From: Parachlamydiales bacterium
Lineage (GTDB): Bacteria > Chlamydiota > Chlamydiia > Chlamydiales > Parachlamydiaceae
Direction of reading: 5' to 3'
Assembly: GCA_020051235.1 (NCBI GenBank)
Contig: JAGVJG010000128.1
Coordinates: 1 to 32,975, forward strand
DNA: 32,975 nt
Numbering within the stretch: position 1 is the stretch's first letter; each line of letters starts with the position of its first letter. A model generated the notes under the pieces. It ran no database searches and was not told the DNA's origin. It was given only the letters and a program-made list of their open reading frames with translations. The position numbers and the translations under genes are program-made. Shown here piece by piece: positions 15,956 to 22,786 of the stretch.

Positions 15956-16885
15956 TCAATCTCTGAAGCGGCCGAAGAAGGGCTTCATTTGATTGAAATC
16001 TTCGCCAATGATTTCTTTGAGTTTTTGAGTAAGATGTTGTTCAAGTTCAGGACGTCTTTCCTTTAGCCATTCTCTCATTTCGTAAGTGCGATTGAAGAGA
16101 TCTTGGTAGTAGCCTTTTTCTGACTGAAAAGAAGGGTTTAAATAAAACTGGCCCACATCTATGTGAAAGGGCTTATTGTTATATGCTCCGGTATTTTGTA
16201 AAAGGGCCGGATCGTGATCGCCTACACCCATTTTATATTCTTGTACGAGTATGTTTAACAAATCATCAATAAGGGCTTTGCCGTCTTCATTATTAACTTT
16301 AACAAGTTTCTTTGTTAGAGGTTCGGCGGTTCTTTGTATGAGGAATTCCATTTGATCGCTTTCAAGAACGTGCTTCATGCCGAGCTTGTCATAAATTACG
16401 ATCGGCTTTTTCAAATGATCACTTTTATTAAGGTGAACATAGATGAGGCCGCTTTCGTTGGAAAGTTTTTGGGAGGCGATAACCCAAGCTTGCATGAAGA
16501 ATTCAAGCTTTTCCATTTTGTGGGCTTTGCGTTCTTTTACGTATTTATCAACTTTTGGGATGAAACGGAAAGGTTCTAGGAAGGGGGATGTTTGGTAGCG
16601 TTGATATTTGAAAAATTTAAGGACATACTGTCCGTCCTCTGAAATGAAGCAGTAAGCTTGGCATCCTTTTGCAAGATAATGAAACGGCTGATTCAAAATT
16701 TGGGCGGCAAGTTTTTCATCGCCTGCATTTAGTCGTTTATCATTGGCTTGCAATTCCGATTTTATATTTGATTCCCAAAAACCATCGGTAAGTTCGTAGT
16801 AAAGACGACCGACTCCAAAGGTAGCTGTGATGGCTAAGATTGAATAAATAATTTTACGGGAGTGCCTGATAACAAATGATCGCAT
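15956..16885 (-). CDS. Membrane-anchored protein with kinase-like fold signature
   Basis: 309 residues. A basic N-terminus plus one hydrophobic segment at 12-28 suggests an inner-membrane anchor. The remainder has the order of a divergent protein/aminoglycoside kinase: strand-Lys VLKFFK with K90, a helix with candidate Glu near 120-128, a catalytic-loop-like [10 protein letters not shown] (223-231 with D225 and N231), and IDVGQF with D243 at the metal-binding DFG position. A glycine-rich loop is poorly defined (KGCQAYCF). I would call it a kinase-like protein, possibly acting on lipid or sugar at the membrane. It might equally be an inactive relative. Divergent from fabI 45 bases away. Confidence 0.55.
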   Translation of the reverse strand: MRSFVIRHSRKIIYSILAITATFGVGRLYYELTDGFWESNIKSELQANDKRLNAGDEKLAAQILNQPFHYLAKGCQAYCFISEDGQYVLKFFKYQRYQTSPFLEPFRFIPKVDKYVKERKAHKMEKLEFFMQAWVIASQKLSNESGLIYVHLNKSDHLKKPIVIYDKLGMKHVLESDQMEFLIQRTAEPLTKKLVKVNNEDGKALIDDLLNILVQEYKMGVGDHDPALLQNTGAYNNKPFHIDVGQFYLNPSFQSEKGYYQDLFNRTYEMREWLKERRPELEQHLTQKLKEIIGEDFNQMKPFFGRFRD

Positions 16886-16930
16886 GGAAAAAGGATACTA
16901 TTTTTTCTGATTTTTGTTATTCTAAACTGC

Positions 16931-17827
16931 ATGTTGAGTATCAATTTAAAAGGTAAGAAGGCCTTTGTCGCAGGCGTTGCTGACGATCAAGGCTATGGCT
17001 GGGCGATAGCAAAAGCGCTATATGAAGCGGGAGCCGATGTCTATTTAGGGACATGGACCCCCTTATATAAGATTTTTTTACATTCGTGGGAAATGGGCAA
17101 ATTTGATGAGAGCCGAAAGCTTTCTGACGGACGTCTATTTCAATTTGCAAAAGTGTTTCCCTTGGATGCAAGCTTTGAAACACCAGAAGATGTTCCCGAT
17201 GAAATCAAGGAAAACAAGCGCTATAAAGAAATGGGTCAATATACCATTTCGGAAATGGTCGAGCTTTTCAAAAAAGAAGTCGGTGAGCTTGATATTCTAA
17301 TTCACTCGCTTGCCAATGGTCCTGAAGTTCATAAGCCATTACTAGAAACAAGCCGAAAAGGGTACTTAGCTGCTATATCCGCTTCTTCCTATTCGTTTGT
17401 GAGTTTAGTCCAACACTTTGGACCTATTATGCCGGCAGGTAGCGCTGCGTTATCGCTAAGCTATTTGGCAGGAGCGAGAACCGTTCCCGGATACGGCGGC
17501 GGTATGAGCTCAGCAAAAGCTGCGCTAGAATCCGATACGCGAACACTTGCATGGGAAGCAGGAAGAAAGTGGGGAATTCGTATTAACGCCCTTTCTTGCG
17601 GTCCCTTAAGAAGCCGTGCAGCCAAAGCCATCGGCTTTATAGACCACATGATTCGTTACTCTATCGCAAATTCACCGCTACAAAAAGATCTGGAAGCTCG
17701 AGAGATTGGAGCGGTAGCTGCGTTCCTATGTTCGTCGCTCGCATCTTCTATTACGGGTAGCGTTCTTTATAATGACAATGGTCTCAATACTATGGGCACC
17801 AGCGTCGACTCACCCACGTTACAATAG
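16931..17827 (+). CDS. fabI: Enoyl-[acyl-carrier-protein] reductase (NADH), chlamydial/plant type
   Basis: 298 residues. FabI performs the last reduction of each cycle of type II fatty-acid synthesis. The N-terminus [18 protein letters not shown] is the FabI nucleotide loop. Catalytic Y178, Y188 and K196 lie in [20 protein letters not shown], with the Tyr-x7-Lys spacing of plant and chlamydial enzymes rather than the Tyr-x6-Lys of E. coli FabI. The insertions near 60-100 ([15 protein letters not shown]) and the end (DNGLNTMG) also follow the chlamydial/plastid type. Followed by a strong terminator. No obvious Shine-Dalgarno before ATG. Confidence 0.96.
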   Translation: MLSINLKGKKAFVAGVADDQGYGWAIAKALYEAGADVYLGTWTPLYKIFLHSWEMGKFDESRKLSDGRLFQFAKVFPLDASFETPEDVPDEIKENKRYKEMGQYTISEMVELFKKEVGELDILIHSLANGPEVHKPLLETSRKGYLAAISASSYSFVSLVQHFGPIMPAGSAALSLSYLAGARTVPGYGGGMSSAKAALESDTRTLAWEAGRKWGIRINALSCGPLRSRAAKAIGFIDHMIRYSIANSPLQKDLEAREIGAVAAFLCSSLASSITGSVLYNDNGLNTMGTSVDSPTLQ

Positions 17828-17832
17828 CCCCC

Positions 17833-17876
17833 AAGATCACTTAGTTCCTAAGTGATCTTTCTCTTTTTTATTTTTT
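17833..17876 (+). terminator. Rho-independent terminator of fabI
   Basis: A perfect 12-bp stem (17833-17844 AAGATCACTTAG with 17848-17859) with a three-base loop TTC is followed by a T-rich run to 17876. It begins six bases after the fabI stop codon. Its T-run merges into the T-run that opens palindrome B. Confidence 0.92.
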
Positions 17877-17989
17877 ACCACTGAGCACACTGAGACCACT
17901 GAGAAAATATGAGAGCAGTGAGTAGATAGCATTAATTCTCACTGCTCTCATAAAATCTCAGTGGTCTCAGTGTGCTCAGTGGTAAAAAA
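17871..17989. repeat. Intergenic palindrome, CACTGAG subfamily (copy B)
   Basis: 119 bases: arms of 52 (17871-17922 and 17938-17989) and a 15-base loop. Arms are complementary except for about three central positions. The arm reads T6, then three 9-base units ACCACTGAG, CACACTGAG, ACCACTGAG, then an AT stretch and ATGAGAGCAGTGAG. The element ends in A-runs that pair with the opening T-run, so neither strand has a T-run after the stem. Lies between convergent genes. Same geometry (52/15/52) as copy D. Confidence 0.95.
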
Positions 17990-18033
17990 AGCTTTAAGTT
18001 TGAGGGGAATAGGGCATAGGAACGGAAATGAAA

Positions 18034-18062
18034 GATCTGTGCGCGTTGATCACGCACAGATC
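18034..18062 (-). terminator. Hairpin terminator-like structure after the PY-rich protein gene
   Basis: A perfect 10-bp stem, GATCTGTGCG paired with CGCACAGATC, with a 9-base loop. On the minus strand it starts eight bases after the TAA of the PY-rich gene and is followed by a T-rich but interrupted run (TTTCATTTCC). Position and stem strength fit a terminator; the weak T-run lowers confidence. Confidence 0.5.
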
Positions 18063-18070
18063 AAGAGAAA

Positions 18071-18352
18071 TTAACGGCAGTTATACCAACCGAAGGTGGT
18101 AGAGGTGCCAATCACTGGAGCCGGACGAGCGTAGGTGTAGGAGTATGCAGGAGCGGGGTAGACGTAGTAGGGGGATGGTACAGGTGCGTAATAGTAAGGT
18201 TGTGGTTGGACGACGTAGGTAGGACAAACCGGAGCCGGTGCGAACGCGCCGAAGCTTAATGAAAAGCTAGAGCAGCGGTGGTGACGAGCTTCAACTTGAG
18301 CAACAGTAAATAATGCTGCACAAGCAACAATTAAAGTAACAATGTACTTCAT
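18071..18352 (-). CDS. Small secreted Pro/Tyr-rich protein
   Basis: 93 residues. The signal peptide MKYIVTLIVACAALFTVAQVEA ends in a VEA cleavage site. The mature part is rich in P, Y and A (PYYYAPVPSPYYVYPAP region), with three cysteines. Such low-complexity PY proteins are typically envelope or surface proteins. The start was set at the ATG at 18352 because AAGGAA lies about four bases before it. An in-frame TTG 18 bases upstream would place that site inside the coding region. Alone between a terminator-like hairpin and comEC. Function unknown. Confidence 0.65.
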   Translation of the reverse strand: MKYIVTLIVACAALFTVAQVEARHHRCSSFSLSFGAFAPAPVCPTYVVQPQPYYYAPVPSPYYVYPAPAYSYTYARPAPVIGTSTTFGWYNCR

Positions 18353-18389
18353 AAGTTTCCTTAGTTTCAAATTAATCCTCGTTTCAGAA

Positions 18390-19745
18390 TTAAATTGAAA
18401 AACTATTGTATATATTATTTTTCTTATTGTAAAGCCCCCACAGCATGGCGACGGCGCAAATGATCACTGCATATTCAATTTTAAAGTTATCAGTTGCCAA
18501 GTTAATATTTAGAATCTCTGGAGGCTCGTGAATCAAGTTTAAAATTGAATCTAGATAAAGCGAATTTACATAACTCACTCCCGGAATCCAAGTGAAAAGA
18601 AATAAAAATAGCGATAGAGCAATTAAAGTGGGAAAGAACAAATTAAAAAATAAACTAAACACAGGAAATGTTTGAAAAAAGGCGAGTGTTAATGGAACGC
18701 CTATAAAGGTAACCGCTGCATTTAAACTTAGGGATTTTCGTATGAATTGTAGAATTATAGCGCCTGTTTGTTGGAATACACTAAGAGAGATAAGCGAATC
18801 ATATGAACGAGGATAAAGCCACTTCTTAAACCAATCATCACAAGGTTTCGCAAATAGCAGGATGGCTACAGTTAAACCAAAACTTAAGGCGGTTCCCGCT
18901 TCAAGTAAGGCCTGAGGATCCCAAACTCCCACCACTATCAGCGCAAGTCCTAAATGATTTAATGGATTACTTGATCGTCTTATTAATTGTCCCGTTGAAG
19001 TCATGGCGATTGCAATCCAAGCTCGTACAATCGAACTTGAAGGTCCTAAAAAAAGAAAATAGCTGGCAAGGATAATGATGAGAAGATAGGGCAGGGTTCT
19101 AAAAGAGAAAAATCGTTGTAAAACAAAAGCAAGGCTCATTGCAAGAAAGGAAAAGTGAAATCCTGAAATCGCGAGAATATGTTGTAGCCCAAAACGGGCA
19201 AAGTCTTTTTTAAGAGGGCGGTTATCAAGATCACCTGTAATCAAGGCGCCTATCAAATCAGCTGCTTTTTTATGAGGATAATGTTCGTTAATCCAGTTTC
19301 TGACGGTTTTCTTTAATTCAAATCGTGTGGCTGCAAGGTTTGAATCATTCACGTTTATTATTGATTTAGCCTTAATACCAAAAGGAGTGACTTCTCCTTC
19401 GATCCACAATTCATCGCTTATGTCATCGGGCAAGCTTTTGACTTTTACGATAGCTCTATAGTTATAAGGGTTAACAGTTCCAATGAGTAAATGGCTTTTA
19501 TGGCTCTCTTTTATTCTTTGAAGTGAAAACGAATAAGGGCCTTTATCGGGAGGGGGCATGCTTTGTGAGGTATATCCAACCACAAATCCTCCCACACTTA
19601 CCAGTAAGGTTAATGCAAGTCGTTTAGGATCACATAGAAAGAGAACTATAAGTAGAGCTAAAGCCAAAGGATGAAAGGATAAACCATAGACGATTGAACA
19701 GGAAAAACATAGCCCATAGAGTAGTAGAGGGATAAAATTGAACAT
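18390..19745 (-). CDS. comEC: ComEC/Rec2-type DNA uptake channel (competence domain only)
   Basis: 451 residues, about ten membrane helices. N-terminal soluble region (about 65-150, OB-like/DUF4131) followed by the competence domain with the family motif FGLQHILAISGFHFS near 185-199 and the G-x-S-x-x-R-A-W pattern in GPSSSIVRAWIA. In naturally competent bacteria ComEC carries single-stranded DNA across the inner membrane. The C-terminal metallo-beta-lactamase domain of longer ComEC proteins is absent, as I recall for the short chlamydial homologues. The start is 35 bases from the divergent carbonic anhydrase start. Confidence 0.88.
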   Translation of the reverse strand: MFNFIPLLLYGLCFSCSIVYGLSFHPLALALLIVLFLCDPKRLALTLLVSVGGFVVGYTSQSMPPPDKGPYSFSLQRIKESHKSHLLIGTVNPYNYRAIVKVKSLPDDISDELWIEGEVTPFGIKAKSIINVNDSNLAATRFELKKTVRNWINEHYPHKKAADLIGALITGDLDNRPLKKDFARFGLQHILAISGFHFSFLAMSLAFVLQRFFSFRTLPYLLIIILASYFLFLGPSSSIVRAWIAIAMTSTGQLIRRSSNPLNHLGLALIVVGVWDPQALLEAGTALSFGLTVAILLFAKPCDDWFKKWLYPRSYDSLISLSVFQQTGAIILQFIRKSLSLNAAVTFIGVPLTLAFFQTFPVFSLFFNLFFPTLIALSLFLFLFTWIPGVSYVNSLYLDSILNLIHEPPEILNINLATDNFKIEYAVIICAVAMLWGLYNKKNNIYNSFSI

Positions 19746-19779
19746 GAAATTATTTCATCAATCGGATAGGTTCAAATTT

Positions 19780-20493
19780 ATGAATAAAACACTTTTAATC
19801 TTGCTCGCCCCCTTTTTTCTCTTAGCTGAAACAGCCACTGATATTCAAATCAGTTGGGCAAAACAGCACAATTTATTTCAGAAAGGCTATTTCAAATCAA
19901 ATGAAGAGCGCTTCATTAAATTGGTGGAAGAAGGTCAATCTCCAAAAACGTTGTTTATCGGATGTAGCGATTCTAGGGTTGTTCCAGAATTAATTACCGA
20001 TGCACGTCCGGGAGATATTTTTGTTATCCGTAATGCAGGAAACTTTGTTCCTACTAACGATGCAAAAATAGAATGGGATGGAATTGCTGCCTCCATTCAA
20101 TATGCGATTGAAGTGTTAAATGTAAAAGAAATCATTGTGTGCGGCCACTCTCACTGCGGTGCTATCGATGGAGTTCTCGCTCCTAATAAAGTATCATCTC
20201 TAAACGATGTAGCTAAATGGATTCGTTTCGGTGAAGAAGCGCGTACGATTTTGGATGACGAACAAAAAGACGGATTTAAAGTAGAAGATCCCAATGGATT
20301 TGCAGGAAGAATGTCTGTTTTAGTTCAGCTTGACCATTTACTCACTTATCCATTCATCAAATCGCGCGTTGAGAAAGGGGAATTGTTCCTTCATGGTTGG
20401 TACTTTATCATAGATAAGGGACAACTCGAAGTGTGGCAAGATCAAGGCGAGCAATCAGGTTTTGTTCCCTTAAATCATAAAATTTCTAATTAA
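19780..20493 (+). CDS. Exported beta-class carbonic anhydrase
   Basis: 237 residues. Zinc ligands C62, D64 (with R66, CSDSR) and H123-x-x-C126 (GHSHCG) define a beta-carbonic anhydrase interconverting CO2 and bicarbonate. The start was placed at 19780: from there the protein begins with a good signal peptide (MNKTLLILLAPFFLLAETA), so the enzyme should be periplasmic. An upstream in-frame ATG at 19738 would put 14 polar residues before the signal and overlap the comEC 5' end. Exported beta enzymes are known in other Gram-negatives but are less common than cytosolic ones. Confidence 0.92.
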   Translation: MNKTLLILLAPFFLLAETATDIQISWAKQHNLFQKGYFKSNEERFIKLVEEGQSPKTLFIGCSDSRVVPELITDARPGDIFVIRNAGNFVPTNDAKIEWDGIAASIQYAIEVLNVKEIIVCGHSHCGAIDGVLAPNKVSSLNDVAKWIRFGEEARTILDDEQKDGFKVEDPNGFAGRMSVLVQLDHLLTYPFIKSRVEKGELFLHGWYFIIDKGQLEVWQDQGEQSGFVPLNHKISN

Positions 20494-20801
20494 TTAATAC
20501 CCTTAAAACAGGATAACCACTATTTTGGTTACCCTGTGGGGTATTTCATGACAAAAGTCTTCCAAATCTCTTCGTGCCGTGTCCGCGTAAAGTTCCCATG
20601 CCCGATTCCCATTAAACATCGTAAGTACCCTATTAAAACAAATAAACCACAGAGCACAAGAGAGATCACAGAGAGTATATGAGTGCAGTGAGAAAGAAGG
20701 ATTCAAATTTCTCTCATTGCTCTCATATACTCTCTGTGGTCTCTGTGTGCTCTGTGGTAAAAAATTCCTGAATGCGTTGAAGCAATTCGAATGAGGATTA
20801 A
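20494..20801. other. 308-base intergenic region with a hairpin and palindrome C
   Basis: After the carbonic anhydrase stop there is a hairpin at 20509-20536 (11-base arms with one mismatch, CAGGATAACCA and TGGTTACCCTG, 6-base loop) without a T-run. Then about 100 bases with no recognised feature, and palindrome C from 20646 to 20758. A GAGGA about four bases before 20802 is the ribosome site of the next gene. No tRNA or other RNA gene recognised. Confidence 0.6.
20646..20758. repeat. Intergenic palindrome, CACAGAG subfamily (copy C)
   Basis: Arms 20646-20692 and 20713-20758 with a 20-base loop. The right arm, read on the minus strand, is ACCACAGAG, CACACAGAG, ACCACAGAG, then AGTATATGAGAGCAATGAG. 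This is the B/D arm with A instead of T at the sixth position of all three units. The left arm has a few additional changes. Lies between two genes in the same direction, unlike the other three copies. Confidence 0.92.
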
Positions 20802-21530
20802 ATGAGTTTTGCGAATGTTTCCGATAGCTTATTTGTAAGTTACAATTTTCCTAATGAATTAAGACCTTTCATCGGAAGATTTATGGTTAGACAGGATTTT
20901 AGTTATTATAGGGGAGTAGCCTTAGCCGTTCCTTTGATAACGTTGACAACCGCGACGATTTTAAATAGCACTAATTTAATACGTCATAAAAGACAAAGCG
21001 ATAAAGATGCCAAGTGGTACAAGTTTCCGGCGGTATTTTATGCTATTACGGGGGGTTCCATTGTATTGTGTGGAGTGTTAATCCCTTTGAGTAATTATGA
21101 AATTCCTAGAGTGATATTTTCCGATTTTGCGAGTAATCTGATTGCAGATGAGGGGGAGCTTGCCTTCTGCGCGTTTCAATTAGCTGTTAATGCTACTTTG
21201 CAAGATTTCTTTAGTTCCTTAAGTAGAGATTTGCGTGAAACTCCCATGTCAAATGGTGTCTTAAGTTGCATTATGGCTTTTGCAACTTTTATCAATACGA
21301 TTTTCACTGCGAAGGAAATAGGTAAATTAAAAAAGACTCAAGCGATTGGATTGGTTTTATGTACCTGCACGTTTGCATTTGCCCTATTCCAGGCGATTAA
21401 AGGCTATCAAATCAATGTAGTTAATATGGGACGCGATCCGAGCATACAAGATTCTTATGCATTGAGCTTTGCGGGATTTAATGATTCGTGCCCTATGCAA
21501 TTAGATCCGTTTCAATTAAATAGCGGGTAA
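20802..21530 (+). CDS. Four-TM protein of unknown function, Inc-like architecture
   Basis: 242 residues. Hydrophobic segments at about 38-56, 75-96, 152-170 and 181-199 form two hairpins separated by a polar loop of about 55 residues; no signal peptide. Paired hydrophobic segments with a short turn are the hallmark of chlamydial inclusion-membrane (Inc) proteins, though those usually have one such pair. SD GAGGA four bases before ATG. The gene is flanked by palindromes C and D. The 29418-30128 protein has a comparable layout. I found no enzymatic motif; Inc-like is a hypothesis. Confidence 0.6.
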   Translation: MSFANVSDSLFVSYNFPNELRPFIGRFMVRQDFSYYRGVALAVPLITLTTATILNSTNLIRHKRQSDKDAKWYKFPAVFYAITGGSIVLCGVLIPLSNYEIPRVIFSDFASNLIADEGELAFCAFQLAVNATLQDFFSSLSRDLRETPMSNGVLSCIMAFATFINTIFTAKEIGKLKKTQAIGLVLCTCTFAFALFQAIKGYQINVVNMGRDPSIQDSYALSFAGFNDSCPMQLDPFQLNSG

Positions 21531-21564
21531 TAAATACGTGCCCGTGCACGTCCCAACTTTAAAC

Positions 21565-21683
21565 TTTTTTACCACTGAGCACACTGAGACCACTGAGAAA
21601 ACATGAGATCGGTGAGTTTCAAGCATAAATTCTCACTGCTCTCATAACATCTCAGTGGTCTCAGTGTGCTCAGTGGTAAAAAA
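21565..21683. repeat. Intergenic palindrome, CACTGAG subfamily (copy D)
   Basis: 119 bases with arms of 52 (21565-21616 and 21632-21683) and a 15-base loop, the same geometry as copy B. The outer 33 bases of both arms are perfectly complementary and identical to copy B. The inner part of the left arm has changed (ATGAGATCGGTGAG instead of ATGAGAGCAGTGAG). Loops of B and D share AGCAT-x-AATT at their ends. Lies between a plus gene and the convergent trpR. A small hairpin, ACGTGC/GCACGT at 21536-21551, precedes it. Confidence 0.95.
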
Positions 21684-21736
21684 GGCAGAGACCAAAATTT
21701 GACGTTAATCGTGCAGAGAATGGTAATGTGCTGAAA

Positions 21737-22018
21737 CTATTCCGAAAGAATTTTAACGAGGTGAGCTTTTAATTTCGGGTCGATAATTTTGAGGGCGTTT
21801 GATCCGCGGGTGATTTGTGCGATACTCACTTTGAATTTCTCTGAAATTTCTCGTTGAGTGAGTTTTTCATCGAGTAGTGCTTTAACGATAAGAAAGCGGG
21901 AAGCAAGTGTTTCTTTTTCTTCGATTGTTAGGAATAAATCGCAGAATGCGGAAAGTTCGTCTTTTGTTTTGATCTGAAGTATTAGAGCGAGAAAGTCTCG
22001 CCAAGGGTCTTTGGACAT
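21737..22018 (-). CDS. trpR: Trp repressor TrpR
   Basis: 93 residues. TrpR binds operator DNA when loaded with tryptophan. The helix-turn-helix at about 52-75 (KLTQREISEKFKVSIAQITRG) and the following SNALK are nearly those of C. trachomatis and E. coli TrpR. Start chosen at 22018 with GGGG four bases before; an ATG at 22030 would add four residues and is only seven bases from the tRNA 3' end. The frame is open further upstream, but that part lies in the tRNA-Ser gene and is an artefact. No trp biosynthesis genes are in the window, so its targets must be elsewhere. Confidence 0.92.
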   Translation of the reverse strand: MSKDPWRDFLALILQIKTKDELSAFCDLFLTIEEKETLASRFLIVKALLDEKLTQREISEKFKVSIAQITRGSNALKIIDPKLKAHLVKILSE

Positions 22019-22036
22019 AACACCCCGCATGTTAAA

Positions 22037-22123
22037 CGGAAGAGGAGGGATTTGAACCCCCGGTACCATTGCTGGTACTTCTGCTTTCGAAACAGACGCA
22101 ATCGGCCACTCTGCCACTCTTCC
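22037..22123 (-). tRNA. tRNA-Ser(CGA)
   Basis: 87 bases, a class II tRNA with a long variable arm (TACCAGCAATGGTA). Acceptor GGAAGAG pairs with CTCTTCC, discriminator G. The anticodon stem TCTGT/GCAGA holds the loop TTCGAAA with anticodon CGA, reading UCG. The T-loop is GTTCAAATC. CCA is not encoded (TTT follows). trpR starts 18 bases downstream on the same strand. Confidence 0.93.
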
Positions 22124-22134
22124 AATAGGGTAGG

Positions 22135-22140
22135 ATTATA
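22135..22140 (-). promoter_or_regulatory. -10 element for the tRNA-Ser(CGA)-trpR unit
   Basis: Perfect TATAAT on the minus strand, 11 bases before the tRNA 5' end, at the right distance for a short leader. The -35 region is not a good match. Because only 18 bases separate the tRNA from trpR, this promoter probably drives both. Confidence 0.5.
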
Positions 22141-22175
22141 GTAAGGGAATGGGAAAAAATGCTAGTTTTTTGTAG

Positions 22176-22201
22176 GGGAGATGACCGAATAGTCATCTCC
22201 C
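22176..22201 (-). terminator. Hairpin after the cyclophilin gene
   Basis: Perfect 10-bp stem GGGAGATGAC/GTCATCTCCC with a six-base loop, 10 bases after the cyclophilin stop. No T-run follows on the minus strand (TACAAAAAA follows), so it is a terminator or mRNA-end stabiliser by position only. Confidence 0.4.
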
Positions 22202-22211
22202 TTGAAAGGAA

Positions 22212-22754
22212 TTATTGAGTGATTTTGATAGAGAGAATTTTGATAGGCTCTAAGGGTTTATCGCCAGGGCCTGTTGGGGCATTCTCGATTTTTTCAACAA
22301 CATCGTAGCCTTTTGTGACTTCGCCAAAAATGGTGTGTTTATTGGTGAGCCAGGGAGTCGCTATAGTTGTAATAAAGAATTGGCTGCCATTTGTGTTAGG
22401 ACCTCTATTGGCCATAGCAAGTAGGTCTTTCTTGTCAAACTTGGCAGAAGGGCTAAATTCGTCTTCAAAATTCGAGCCCCAGATCGATTCGCCACCACGG
22501 CCTGTTCCGGTAGGATCTCCGCCTTGAATCATGAACTCAGGGATTACACGGTGGAATATAACATTATTGTAATAGCCCTTTTCCGCTAACTTGGTAAAAT
22601 TTTCCACTGTTTTAGGAGCTATATCATTTCTTAACGTAACAACAATCGTTCCTTTATTTGTTACGATTTCTGCTTCGGTCTTTTTAGTCATTTTAGTGTT
22701 CTCCGCAAATAAGGGGGTTATAATTAAAGCTGCTATAATAAATAAAGAATGCAT
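22212..22754 (-). CDS. Exported cyclophilin-type peptidyl-prolyl cis-trans isomerase
   Basis: 180 residues. Signal peptide MHSLFIIAALIITPLFA, so periplasmic; an internal ATG at residue 22 could give a cytosolic form. The cyclophilin domain has VIFHRVIPEFMIQGGD with the catalytic Arg, GSQFFITT and NKHTIFGEV. The size is that of the small bacterial PpiA/PpiB group. It assists folding of exported proteins by proline isomerisation. Divergent from the hydrolase gene at 22787. Confidence 0.93.
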   Translation of the reverse strand: MHSLFIIAALIITPLFAENTKMTKKTEAEIVTNKGTIVVTLRNDIAPKTVENFTKLAEKGYYNNVIFHRVIPEFMIQGGDPTGTGRGGESIWGSNFEDEFSPSAKFDKKDLLAMANRGPNTNGSQFFITTIATPWLTNKHTIFGEVTKGYDVVEKIENAPTGPGDKPLEPIKILSIKITQ

Positions 22755-22771
22755 ATTTTGAAACTTTTTGT

Positions 22772-22777
22772 TATAAT
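22772..22777 (+). promoter_or_regulatory. -10-like TATAAT in the 32-base divergent gap
   Basis: TATAAT lies 9 bases before the ATG at 22787; transcription would then start almost at the start codon. On the other strand the same AT block gives TATATT and TATAAC about 20 bases before the cyclophilin start. A shared bidirectional core promoter is plausible, but no -35 fits well on either strand. Confidence 0.3.
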
Positions 22778-22786
22778 ATAGAGGTT

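Noticed and set aside
20503-20706. 67-codon minus frame in the intergenic region, and a 27-codon frame at 20529-20612
   Set aside because: The longer frame runs through palindrome C; the shorter begins MGIGHGNFTR and has no ribosome site. Neither shows a domain; kept only as a place to check for a small conserved peptide.
15824-21683. CACTGAG repeats as a CRISPR array
   Set aside because: Units are 9 bases, directly adjacent and arranged as inverted arms; there are no spacers or cas genes.
17871-21683. Palindromes as Rho-independent terminators
   Set aside because: T-runs precede and A-runs follow the stems on both strands, opposite to terminator layout; fabI already has a separate perfect terminator.
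22019-22117. N-terminal extension of TrpR to 22117
   Set aside because: These codons are the tRNA-Ser(CGA) gene read as protein; TrpR homology starts at 22018.
22124-22211. TrpR operator upstream of its own unit
   Set aside because: A CTAG-centred motif near 22162 was considered, but its flanks do not form the long dyad of known trp operators.
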